This document shows positions 19,315 to 28,428 of a DNA stretch of 36,442 nucleotides, one piece after another. How positions within the stretch are numbered: the first letter of the stretch is position 1; each line of letters starts with the position of its first letter. The stretch is from Candidatus Geothermarchaeota archaeon. GTDB lineage: Archaea; Thermoproteota; Nitrososphaeria; Geothermarchaeales; JDFR-13. The notes under the pieces were generated by a model, which was given only the letters and a program-made list of their open reading frames with translations, was not told the origin of the DNA and did not search any database. The stretch is from contig WAKC01000039.1 in the NCBI GenBank assembly GCA_015523605.1, forward strand, positions 1-36,442. The letters are read 5' to 3'. A program made the translations under genes and the position numbers.

Positions 19315-20322
19315 ATGGCGTTGCTACCAGGTTCAAAAGCTTTATTATTTGCTTCCGGTGGAGGGGGAGATATAGCTTCGGCTGCACTCCTAAAATATCT
19401 TTTAAATGATGTATATAACTCCATATTGCTCGGTTCCATACCATGGGAAAGGTTTAAATATGATCCTAAGCCTGGCCCGATTAAATACGAGGAGGTTAGG
19501 AATGGAGTGGTTCGTGATGGCTATATGATCGTATCTGGAGATTCTTACGCGATTCGAGATGGTAGAGAGGTCTTCTTCCAAGCGGCTAAGGTGGCTAGGT
19601 TTTTGGATGAGGAGGTCTTCATAGTATCTCCTATATATGGCTTCAAATCATTTGTCAAGGGGATTCGAAATGTGATGGTAGACTATGGACTGGATACTTT
19701 TATAGCTGTGGATGTCGGTGGGGATATCCTATGTAGGGGTGATGAGGATGAGTTGTGGAGTCCAATGGCGGATGCATATGGATTGGCAGCTGCCTATCAA
19801 CTATCACTAGATGGGTTTAACAGTATGGTGGCTGTAGTCTCCCCAGGTTCTGATGGCGAGCTTCCATGGAATTATCTGAGGAAGCGGCTTCACGAACTTT
19901 ATATAGAGGGGTCTATTATACGGGTAATTGGATTTGGATCTGGCGATACCGAATTTTATAGTGAACTCCTTAAATATGTCGATACGGAGGCCAGTCGATT
20001 GGCTTATGACGCCTTGGTTAATGGGTTTGGGGAGAGGAGGATAAGGGGTGGGTCTAGACATTTAGAGTTGGGAATCCACTCTACTCTGACATTCTTTATA
20101 GACCCGAATCCAATTTATAGGGATAGTCTGCCGTCTCACGTTATAATAGAGTCTGACTCTTTTGAAGAGTCGAATATGAAGCTGATTGAGAATGGAGTCC
20201 CTACAGAGTATGAGTTGGAGAAGTTGATATTTGATTTAAGTAGGTTTTATGTGGATGAAAAAGAACTTTATACTATTGCCAGGAATAAATTGATGGAATA
20301 TATTAAAAGAAGAAGACATTAA
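19315..20322 (+). CDS. DUF1152-like protein
   Basis: N-terminal LLFASGGGGDIASAALLKYL glycine-rich motif and DVGGDILCRGDEDELWSPMADA. Confidence 0.75.
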   Translation: MALLPGSKALLFASGGGGDIASAALLKYLLNDVYNSILLGSIPWERFKYDPKPGPIKYEEVRNGVVRDGYMIVSGDSYAIRDGREVFFQAAKVARFLDEEVFIVSPIYGFKSFVKGIRNVMVDYGLDTFIAVDVGGDILCRGDEDELWSPMADAYGLAAAYQLSLDGFNSMVAVVSPGSDGELPWNYLRKRLHELYIEGSIIRVIGFGSGDTEFYSELLKYVDTEASRLAYDALVNGFGERRIRGGSRHLELGIHSTLTFFIDPNPIYRDSLPSHVIIESDSFEESNMKLIENGVPTEYELEKLIFDLSRFYVDEKELYTIARNKLMEYIKRRRH

Positions 20323-20403
20323 CTTTTAACATCAATAATATACTTATATTTAAATCTTTCCTGTAACAATAAAAGTAAAGTATAAGGTATTTCGGGTGGG
20401 ATT

Positions 20404-21612
20404 GTGGCATCCCGTCGTGACTTCCTTAAGGTTGCAGTGGCTGGTGCGGCTGGGCTGGCGCTTGGCGGAGCGGCTGGATATTTCGCGAGGCAGGGGGAGG
20501 TGGACCGCCTCCAGAAGGAGGTTGAGAGGCTGATGGAGCAGGCTGGGGTGGAGGCCCCCCAGTTAGAGGAGAATTTCAACCTGTTTAACTGGACTTGGTA
20601 TGCCAATCTTGCTTTGATTGAGGAGTGGGCTAAAGAGAATAATATTAAAATTCAGATGGACTTTTATGAGAGTAATGACGAACTTGTGGCTGAGTTAGAA
20701 TTGGGAGCTAGAGCCTATGATGTGGTTGTCCCATCAGCCTCCTATATACCGTCTCTAATTGAGAAGGGTCTCCTCCAGAGAATAAACCTGGATAAGATTC
20801 CTAACCACCAATACATTCCAGAGTCTTTTATGGGTCGGGAGTGGGATCCAGATAATGAATATACCCTCATCTATAGCTATGGAACGACTGCAGTGGCATA
20901 TAACGAGGATAAGATGGGTGGTGATACAATAACTAGCTGGGGTGACCTGTTAGACGCTGACAATCCTGATTCTATTCTTAGGAGACATGCCGGTAAGATC
21001 ACCATGTTAACAGAATCTATCGAGGTTATGGATGCTGCTGCTATCTACTTGGCCACTCAGAAGGGAGAGGATGTAATGGATTGGATTACCACACTTGATG
21101 AGAATAAGTTGGAGGAGATGGCTAACGTCCTGATCAAGCAGAAGCCATACCTATATGGATATGCGAGTACTGAGGAGTATATGGAGGAACTCCCCATAGG
21201 CGAGAGGTTCTATATATCCCAGAGCTGGAATGGAGATATTGCCGGTATTATTTGGGACTCTGACGAGTATGAAGTTAAGATGACGATTCTAAACGAGAAT
21301 ATCAAGTACGTAGTACCTGAAGAGGGTGCAATCGCTTGGTTCGATAACTTCGCTATACCAGCTAATGCAGAGAATATAGAGAATGCCCATGCATTTATAA
21401 ACTGGTTCCTAGAACCCGTTATCTCAGCTATTCATACGATGACAATCAAATACCCATTCCCAGCAGGTATTAAATACGTGGCTCAAGAGATCAGGAACGA
21501 CCCAACGATATTCGTGCCTGAAGATCTCTATGACAAGCTATACTGGACGTCTTTGACCCCCGAGATGGAGGCGCTGTGGAACGACTATTGGCAGAGGGTA
21601 CAGAGTGCATAG
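20404..21612 (+). CDS. potD: Spermidine/putrescine-type ABC transporter substrate-binding protein with Tat signal
   Basis: GTG start with GGTGGG SD; Tat motif SRRDFLK plus hydrophobic stretch; PotD-like body (NLFNWTWYANLALIEEWAKENNIKIQMDFYESNDELVAELE). Confidence 0.9.
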   Translation: MASRRDFLKVAVAGAAGLALGGAAGYFARQGEVDRLQKEVERLMEQAGVEAPQLEENFNLFNWTWYANLALIEEWAKENNIKIQMDFYESNDELVAELELGARAYDVVVPSASYIPSLIEKGLLQRINLDKIPNHQYIPESFMGREWDPDNEYTLIYSYGTTAVAYNEDKMGGDTITSWGDLLDADNPDSILRRHAGKITMLTESIEVMDAAAIYLATQKGEDVMDWITTLDENKLEEMANVLIKQKPYLYGYASTEEYMEELPIGERFYISQSWNGDIAGIIWDSDEYEVKMTILNENIKYVVPEEGAIAWFDNFAIPANAENIENAHAFINWFLEPVISAIHTMTIKYPFPAGIKYVAQEIRNDPTIFVPEDLYDKLYWTSLTPEMEALWNDYWQRVQSA

Positions 21613-21615
21613 GAT

Positions 21616-22518
21616 ATGGAGGGAGATACGTTTATAGATAAGATACGTAGATCCCGATCCCTCAAACTTTTTTTATTACTAGGGCCGGGTCTAATATTCC
21701 TAGCTATATTCTTCTTTGCACCCTTCGTAATCTCCTTGATGCTAAGTCTTGGAATGCTTGATAAGGAGGTATATACATGGTATCTGACCTTTGAAGTAAC
21801 CCTCAGATACTATATAAGATTCTTTACTAATCCAGGTACGGTTAGGGCTATAATACTGTCTTTTTACTATGCATCTGTAACCACTATTGGAACGTTGCTT
21901 CTCGCATATCCCATGGCATATTATATGGCGTTTAAGATGGATAAGAGGATGAAGACGACGGCTGTCTTCATAATATTCCTACCTTTCTGGATAAACTTTA
22001 TATTAAGGGTTTATGCGATGAGGTTTATACTTCATGAGGCTGGCCCCCTTCAGCAGGGGCTTATATCCATTGGGCTCCTTAGCGAGCCTATACCTATATT
22101 GGGTACAGATATAGCTGTCATTATAACCATGATCTACAGCTACTTAATATTCATGCTACTCCCAATATTTGGGGTGGTAGAGAAGATTAATAAGGAGTAT
22201 ATAGAGGCTGCATATACTCTTGGAGCCCCTCCCCTAAAAACCTTCCTTAAAATTACCTTACCCCTCTCGAAACCTGGTATAATAGCTGGTTCCCTACTCG
22301 TCTTCATCCCCGCACTAGGGGAGTTCGTCATCCCAATACTGGTGGGGGGTGGTAGGGCATATACAATCGGCCGTTTAATATATGACAATTTCATTAGGAT
22401 AAGCGGTATATTGGGTTGGGCTATGGGTTCCGCGGCTGCAATGGTCTATATAGGTTTGATCCTGATATCTACGTATATCTATTTCAAGTTTGTAGGGAGG
22501 GAGATAACGTTAATATGA
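21616..22518 (+). CDS. potB: Spermidine/putrescine-type ABC transporter permease PotB
   Basis: Multi-spanning; EAA-like loop EAAYTLGAPPLKTFLKITLPLSKPGI; position between potD and potC. Confidence 0.9.
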   Translation: MEGDTFIDKIRRSRSLKLFLLLGPGLIFLAIFFFAPFVISLMLSLGMLDKEVYTWYLTFEVTLRYYIRFFTNPGTVRAIILSFYYASVTTIGTLLLAYPMAYYMAFKMDKRMKTTAVFIIFLPFWINFILRVYAMRFILHEAGPLQQGLISIGLLSEPIPILGTDIAVIITMIYSYLIFMLLPIFGVVEKINKEYIEAAYTLGAPPLKTFLKITLPLSKPGIIAGSLLVFIPALGEFVIPILVGGGRAYTIGRLIYDNFIRISGILGWAMGSAAAMVYIGLILISTYIYFKFVGREITLI

Positions 22519-23285
22519 GCATGGTAGATAGAGCTTTAAAAATAATATTTTGGTCGATAGTCACGCTTACATATCTACCTATAGTTGTTATGATACTCTT
22601 CTCCTTCAATTCATCCAGGTCAAAACTAGTCTTTACTGGGTTTACTCTTGAGAACTATATATCCTTGATTAACAATGCAAATGTTTGGGAGTCCTTCATA
22701 AATTCTATATGGACCGCTGCAGTGGTGGTGTTAGTATCACTACTACTCGGAATTCTCATGGCATACGCCGTTGTAAGATATAAACCTAGAGGGTCTACCT
22801 TATTGGACTCGCTTATAATGGTACCCATTATAATACCAGAAATAGTTGAGGCTGTTACCCTCGTTATCTTCCTGATTATAGTAGGGTTTAAACTAAGCCC
22901 CCTAACGATAATTATTGGCCATGTAGCTTTTGATGCTCCTCTTGCATATCTTGTTTTGAAGGCAAGGTTCCAGGGATGGAATAGGGAGTATGAAGAGGCG
23001 GCAATGACGCTTGGAGCGGATGAAATAACAACATTTTTCAAAATTACTATCCCCCTTATGATGCCAGCTATTTTAGCTGCGGCATTTCTAACTTTCATAT
23101 GGAGTTATGACGACTTTATAAAGACCTTCTTCACAAGACCTACAGGATTCGATACACTCCCAGTATATATCTGGAATAGGGTGGCAAGAGGTAGGCTGGA
23201 ACTAGATATAAATGCGTTATCCACCATTATCGTGGCGATATCATTCCTCTTCACATATGTAAGGATGAAGCTGGTGAAAGAGTAG
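22515..23285 (+). CDS. potC: Spermidine/putrescine-type ABC transporter permease PotC
   Basis: EEAAMTLGADEITTFFKITIPLMMPAI EAA loop. Start at the ATGA overlap with the potB stop (MSMVDRALK) is preferred to the track start at 22416. Confidence 0.9.
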   Translation: MSMVDRALKIIFWSIVTLTYLPIVVMILFSFNSSRSKLVFTGFTLENYISLINNANVWESFINSIWTAAVVVLVSLLLGILMAYAVVRYKPRGSTLLDSLIMVPIIIPEIVEAVTLVIFLIIVGFKLSPLTIIIGHVAFDAPLAYLVLKARFQGWNREYEEAAMTLGADEITTFFKITIPLMMPAILAAAFLTFIWSYDDFIKTFFTRPTGFDTLPVYIWNRVARGRLELDINALSTIIVAISFLFTYVRMKLVKE

Positions 23286-23324
23286 AGATAAAAACTTATT
23301 TCTCAGCATAGACTTCATATTCAT

Positions 23325-23825
23325 TTGATGAATAAATCTTTTATACCGAGGCTTGTAAACATCATCCTAATCATAGCCTTCGTCTCCCCATTGGTATATG
23401 GATTATACCTTTATAATTGGGATATAGAGAGGTTTATAGGGTTTAAGGCTTCAGAGGTCTCTGTTAACATATCCTATACAGTTGATCAGGTCTATGTGAA
23501 GGAGAATTATATCGTCTTCTCCATAGAAATAGTGAATACGGGTGATGTTCCGTTAACAATTAGAAGGTTAGATGCAACTTTGAATGCGACTCTCGATATG
23601 CAGATGCATATATCATCTAAAAGTGAATATGTATTTCCAGAAGGTAGAGGCTTGGATGTAGGGGAATCCGTCAGCATAGATTTGAAATTTCCAGTAGCTT
23701 CACCCACTGGTGGCAGGCTATATTTTAAGGGCATCGAATACATGATGGAGTTGAGTTTGGAGGCTAAGGTATACGGTGAACCTATCGTTTTGACTTCGGT
23801 TATCAAGGGAGGGTTATCACGATGA
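23325..23825 (+). CDS. Membrane-anchored extracytoplasmic beta-domain protein, possibly LEA_2/WHy-like
   Basis: N-terminal TM; IVFSIEIVNTGDVPLTIRRLDATL resembles the LEA14-type repeat (NP..pltv..l). Confidence 0.6.
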   Translation: MMNKSFIPRLVNIILIIAFVSPLVYGLYLYNWDIERFIGFKASEVSVNISYTVDQVYVKENYIVFSIEIVNTGDVPLTIRRLDATLNATLDMQMHISSKSEYVFPEGRGLDVGESVSIDLKFPVASPTGGRLYFKGIEYMMELSLEAKVYGEPIVLTSVIKGGLSR

Positions 23826-24442
23826 GTGGGGCTGTTAAAGAACCCCTACTCACGAGACTAGCCTATTACCGGCATGTCAATCTATTTGCTTTGATCGCTG
23901 GTCTCATAACCTTATATCTAGTATTAAGAAGTGGGGAGTTGGTGATACTTGTTTCTAATATTGTGGAGGGAGATACTATAACGATCGGTTTGGGAGAGAT
24001 GGAGATAAACGTCTTGGGACGTAGCCTCTCAATACCCATTCTAGACTATCTAGTCATATCCTCTAAATTATCATATCTAGTCGCCTCCCTCTCCCTCATA
24101 ACAGGTTCTCTAGTTAAAGATGAAGAGCTATCAAAAGGTTTAATCGGGTTTAAACTTCCTAGCATGACAGGCCTGATCCTCACAGTGGTAGCCCTTATCC
24201 TAATGTATCTAGGCGGTTCCTTCAATCCCCTCAGTAACGAGGTCTCGATGGCACTCACCATCAATATAGGTGGTAGGATATACTCTATACCAATTTCATA
24301 CTCCATAAAACCCACTTTAAACACATATCTCGCATTAACGGCTAATCTCATGGCTATTCTTGGGAGACTTGCGGTAAGAGGTAAGACGAATTATATCAGG
24401 AGGCTCAGAGAACTATCGACCTCAATATTTATTCCCATATAG
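23822..24442 (+). CDS. Small multi-spanning membrane protein, unknown function
   Basis: Start codon overlaps the preceding stop (ATGA); about four hydrophobic segments. Confidence 0.65.
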   Translation: MSGAVKEPLLTRLAYYRHVNLFALIAGLITLYLVLRSGELVILVSNIVEGDTITIGLGEMEINVLGRSLSIPILDYLVISSKLSYLVASLSLITGSLVKDEELSKGLIGFKLPSMTGLILTVVALILMYLGGSFNPLSNEVSMALTINIGGRIYSIPISYSIKPTLNTYLALTANLMAILGRLAVRGKTNYIRRLRELSTSIFIPI

Positions 24443-24510
24443 TCCCACAATTTCCCATTAACTCCCTAAATAAAGACTATTGAGAGTTCTTCTATATGGT
24501 GAGATCTGGG

Positions 24511-25905
24511 ATGAAGGTAAGGATATTATCACTCACGATCTTGTCGATATTGCTGTTCTCACTATTTGGGGGATTCATAGGCTATACGGCTGGGAATGTA
24601 AATAGTTATATCAAGTCTGTAGAGGATTTCATAAATTATTATCTGAATTTGGCGGATGAGAATGGTATAGAGATTCCACAGGATCTAAGGGAGAAGGTGA
24701 ATAAGTCGTTTGAATATCTTGAGCTGGCTAGGAATGAATCTAACCGTTATAAGGCATATCAATATATTTTGGAGGCTATGCTGGAATTCTCACCAGTCTA
24801 TTTCTATATCCAATCAGAGTTGAATATGGAGTATACAATCGATAAATCCCTTTATTTAGAAACTATAGCTAAGAAGAGGGATATCCTGATTCAGATGAAT
24901 AGGACGTTAAGAAACTTTGAAGACACCGTGGTTATATGTCTAGATATTAATGTGGAGATTAACAAGTCAGATAGAATCCAAAACTATCTATATAGAGATA
25001 TATGTCTTGAATTGGATAGAGAGGCGTTAAGGAAGGGGATTAATGAGGCTCTGAACAAACTCAAGTATCTAGAGGAGAATCTAGGTAGGATGTCTCCAGA
25101 GGAGATTGAAGAGGTACTATCTGAAATAAACAGTATAATTGCCAATGTAACTATCCAGATTAATACCGCAGTTGGTAGGAATTGGAGAAGTGTAGGGATG
25201 GTACAGGGGGTATCAATAGCATTTAGAAAGATTCTAGTGAGTATAGTAAACAGTATAAACAGTTCGATTAGACATATAGAGGCTGGTAATACGGAAGGTG
25301 CACTTGAGATGTTAAGGGGTTTGGAGAATAGGTTGGAGGTATACCTTAATTTGTTAAACAAATCGATAAGATATGGGGAGAGATTCAATATATCAACCTC
25401 TATACTCGATAATGTAAGAGAGATGGTTAGAATACTCACTGATGTGAGGGAGTTGATAGCCTCAGCAATATCAGCCCTAGAAGCAGGTGACGAAGCTTCA
25501 GCCCTCACCTATCTCGAGCAGGCACTAAGTATTCTACTGGGTTACATATCAAATTATAGTAGTCAGCTACCAATACCAAGGAGGTACATCTCGATTATCA
25601 TCAACGCTTCTGTAGAGTTGAGGAATAGGATAAAGATGAGTATGAGGAGATTTATGCAGATGGATACTAAGAATGTTGAGAGGATGTTGAATAATTTGGA
25701 GAGTCAGATTAACCGGCTTGTTAGACAGTACGAATCTGGAATGCTTCCAAAACAGGTGTTCATAAATATGCTTAACAATATTAGGGAGGTTCTAATCAAT
25801 TTGAAGGATGAGCTTAGTAGTATGGAGGGTGTTAATCAGGAGTTAATAGATAGGGTGGACCAGTTAATAAGGTATATAGACTCTCTACTAGCTAAATATA
25901 GTTAA
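24511..25905 (+). CDS. Secreted alpha-helical repeat protein
   Basis: Signal peptide MKVRILSLTILSILLFSLFGGFIGYTAG; helical repeats such as IEAGNTEGALEMLRGLENRLEVYLNLL and LEAGDEASALTYLEQALSILLGYI. ATG at 24511 has a GGTGAG SD. Confidence 0.65.
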   Translation: MKVRILSLTILSILLFSLFGGFIGYTAGNVNSYIKSVEDFINYYLNLADENGIEIPQDLREKVNKSFEYLELARNESNRYKAYQYILEAMLEFSPVYFYIQSELNMEYTIDKSLYLETIAKKRDILIQMNRTLRNFEDTVVICLDINVEINKSDRIQNYLYRDICLELDREALRKGINEALNKLKYLEENLGRMSPEEIEEVLSEINSIIANVTIQINTAVGRNWRSVGMVQGVSIAFRKILVSIVNSINSSIRHIEAGNTEGALEMLRGLENRLEVYLNLLNKSIRYGERFNISTSILDNVREMVRILTDVRELIASAISALEAGDEASALTYLEQALSILLGYISNYSSQLPIPRRYISIIINASVELRNRIKMSMRRFMQMDTKNVERMLNNLESQINRLVRQYESGMLPKQVFINMLNNIREVLINLKDELSSMEGVNQELIDRVDQLIRYIDSLLAKYS

Positions 25906-25934
25906 GCCGTTGATAGTTATAATCGGGATAAGAT

Positions 25935-26801
25935 ATGAATAGAGACACGAGTAAGTCCCTCTACTCCATCCTCTTTCTATTATTAATTCTAGTCCTGTAC
26001 AATATAGTATCCACCTACCCACAGACTATAGTTAGGGATGTATCTATAGAAGTGAATATCGATGGGACCTCCATAATCTATTACAAGTTATACGTACCAA
26101 ATCCACCCGTAGACGTAACGATAAGAGTCCCGGATGAACCTATATATTTTACGGTTTATGTAAATGGCTCTGAAACTCCAGCATACTATGAGGATGGACG
26201 GCTTTCCTTCTATGCAGCTTCAAATAATGTGGAGATAGAGGTTTTATCTGGTGGCTTGACCCGAAAAGAAGGGATTAGATGGATATTTGAAGTAAGTATG
26301 CAATACCCATTTAAATTGATTCTGCCCAGGAACTCTCTAATACTCAATATTTCCACACAGGATTTCTCGATATCCGTAGAGAATGATGGTAGACTATCCC
26401 TCCTCCTACCAAAGGGAAACGTAACCATAGTTTACACCTTCCCACCGGCCACTGTAGTAGATGAGGGTGGTGAAGCCCAGCAGGTAGGCCTCAAACCTGA
26501 CTTTAATATAATACCTATTGCAATTCTAACTGGATTCTTGGCAATTATAGTTCTATATCTGCTTAAGGGAAGAAGAAACGTTGAGGTTGAGGTTATAGAG
26601 GATGAGTTGGATGATCGTGATAGGAAGATATTGGATGTTTTAAAGGATGGTATGAAGACTGCGCAGGAGATTATGGATGTAACAGGTATTCCAAAATCTC
26701 CATTATATAGAAGGTTGAAGAAACTCGAGTCTTTAGGCTATATAGGCTCTATTAGGAGATCCGGTGTAAAATATTTCTATTTGAAGGGGGAGTCTGAATA
26801 G
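25935..26801 (+). CDS. Membrane-anchored winged-helix protein with an extracytoplasmic beta domain
   Basis: N-terminal hydrophobic segment, beta-rich ectodomain, TM FNIIPIAILTGFLAIIVLYLL, C-terminal wHTH DRKILDVLKDGMKTAQEIMDVTGIPKSPLYRRLKKLESLGYI. Confidence 0.8.
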   Translation: MNRDTSKSLYSILFLLLILVLYNIVSTYPQTIVRDVSIEVNIDGTSIIYYKLYVPNPPVDVTIRVPDEPIYFTVYVNGSETPAYYEDGRLSFYAASNNVEIEVLSGGLTRKEGIRWIFEVSMQYPFKLILPRNSLILNISTQDFSISVENDGRLSLLLPKGNVTIVYTFPPATVVDEGGEAQQVGLKPDFNIIPIAILTGFLAIIVLYLLKGRRNVEVEVIEDELDDRDRKILDVLKDGMKTAQEIMDVTGIPKSPLYRRLKKLESLGYIGSIRRSGVKYFYLKGESE

Positions 26802-26835
26802 TTAATATCTTCACTATACACATTCTATTGTTGTA

Positions 26836-27909
26836 ATGATTCGGAGGGAGGCGATTGAAAACTATTTTAGAAGGTTGTATCCAAGGCTGGAGGATATCCG
26901 TTTTCTTGGTTTTGAGGGGGAGGATGTAAAGGGTTATGGCTATGGAGAGCCGGTTATGGTGGAGATCGTCGTCGATGGGGGGAGGAGGAGAAGGTTTGTC
27001 ATATCGACGGTGAAGGAGGATAGATTTGGCCATGAATATATCTCTGATAGGGCGGGTGAGATTCTCTGGAGCTACAAAGCCTTTAACAAGTTACCCAGGC
27101 ATGTAAAGGCGGTTGACGTAGGATATGTATCGGTAGATGGTGAGCTTAAATCAACTAGAGACTTCGATGAATTCTATTTGGTTACTGAGTATGTCTCGGG
27201 GAGGCTCTATAAAGACTTTCTCTTTGAAATATCTAACTTGGATAGGCCTAGAGAAGTGGATCTAGAGCTTGTCGATATACTAGTTAATTATCTAGTTGAT
27301 ATCCATAGTGTGAAGCCGGAGGTAGATCCCTGGCTTTATAATAGGAGGATTAGGGATTTGGTGGGGCATGGAGAGTGTATCATGGGGATTATAGATAGCT
27401 ATATATGGAGTGATAAAAAGGTTATAAACCCAAGTTTTCTCCAGGAGATCGAGGAGAAAGTTGTTAGATGGAGGTGGAGACTTAGAGAGTATATGGATAG
27501 GCTATCTATCGTACATGGAGATTTTCATCCATGGAATATCCTTGTAGATGAGAATTTGGAGATTAAAGTCTTGGATAGAAGTCGGGGCGATTATGGTGAG
27601 CCTGCGGATGATGTGGCAGCCCTTACAATTAACTATATATTCATAAGTCTATTGACGAAGAAAGGGTTTGAAGAGCCATTTAAAACTCTCTATAGAAGGT
27701 TCATAGAAGGATATATCGATAAGACTGGTGATGAAGATATTCTAAGGGTTATACAGCCTTTCTATACATGGCGTGCCTTGGTAGTCGCTAATCCTGTATG
27801 GTATCCAGAAATGAATAGGGAGATTAGGAGGAAGATTCTGGAGTTCGCATCTAAAGTCTTGGACCACGAATATATCACCCTAGATGTAATTGAGGAATTG
27901 GTGTCTTAA
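26836..27909 (+). CDS. Aminoglycoside phosphotransferase (APH)-fold kinase-like protein
   Basis: Brenner motif VHGDFHPWNILVD followed by VLDRSRGDYGEPADDVAALT. Confidence 0.85.
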   Translation: MIRREAIENYFRRLYPRLEDIRFLGFEGEDVKGYGYGEPVMVEIVVDGGRRRRFVISTVKEDRFGHEYISDRAGEILWSYKAFNKLPRHVKAVDVGYVSVDGELKSTRDFDEFYLVTEYVSGRLYKDFLFEISNLDRPREVDLELVDILVNYLVDIHSVKPEVDPWLYNRRIRDLVGHGECIMGIIDSYIWSDKKVINPSFLQEIEEKVVRWRWRLREYMDRLSIVHGDFHPWNILVDENLEIKVLDRSRGDYGEPADDVAALTINYIFISLLTKKGFEEPFKTLYRRFIEGYIDKTGDEDILRVIQPFYTWRALVVANPVWYPEMNREIRRKILEFASKVLDHEYITLDVIEELVS

Positions 27910-28428
27910 ATGGCATTTATAATATGGTTTACTGGCCTACCCTCCGCTGGGAAGACAACCCTCGGTAAACTCTTGACTGAATACCTAACTAATAAAGGTA
28001 TTGAAGTTGAATGGCTGGACTCCGATGTTCTGAGGAGGGTTCTAACGCCTAAGCCTAGATATACGGAGGAGGAGCGGGACTGGTTCTACAGTGTCTTGGC
28101 GTGGCTAGCATATAGATTCTATAGCCATGGTATAACAGTCGTTATATCTGCGACTGGGAATAAGAGGAAGTATAGGGATAGACTAAGAAGTATGACGAAG
28201 GATTTTGTGGAGGTCTATCTCAAATGTAATATCGATGTCTGTATAGAGAGGGATGTTAAGGGAGTGTATAGACTTGGCTTGACGGGAAAGTCAAAGACTG
28301 TTCCCGGTATTGGAGTCTCTTATGAGGAGCCTATGAATCCCGATATCACTATCGAGACTGATAGATATAGTGTTGATGAATCGTTCAATATCTTAATAGA
28401 AAAATTGAGGGGGATGGGTCTAATCTAA
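27910..28428 (+). CDS. Adenylylsulfate kinase (CysC)-like P-loop kinase
   Basis: Walker A TGLPSAGKTTLGK, WLDSDVLRR, GIGVSYEEPMNPDITIET (APS-kinase-type YEEP). Confidence 0.85.
   Translation: MAFIIWFTGLPSAGKTTLGKLLTEYLTNKGIEVEWLDSDVLRRVLTPKPRYTEEERDWFYSVLAWLAYRFYSHGITVVISATGNKRKYRDRLRSMTKDFVEVYLKCNIDVCIERDVKGVYRLGLTGKSKTVPGIGVSYEEPMNPDITIETDRYSVDESFNILIEKLRGMGLI

Noticed and set aside
22416-22514. N-terminal extension of PotC in the ORF track
   Set aside because: Overlaps potB by about 100 nt and reads as a shadow frame; the ATGA junction at 22515 gives a normal permease N-terminus.
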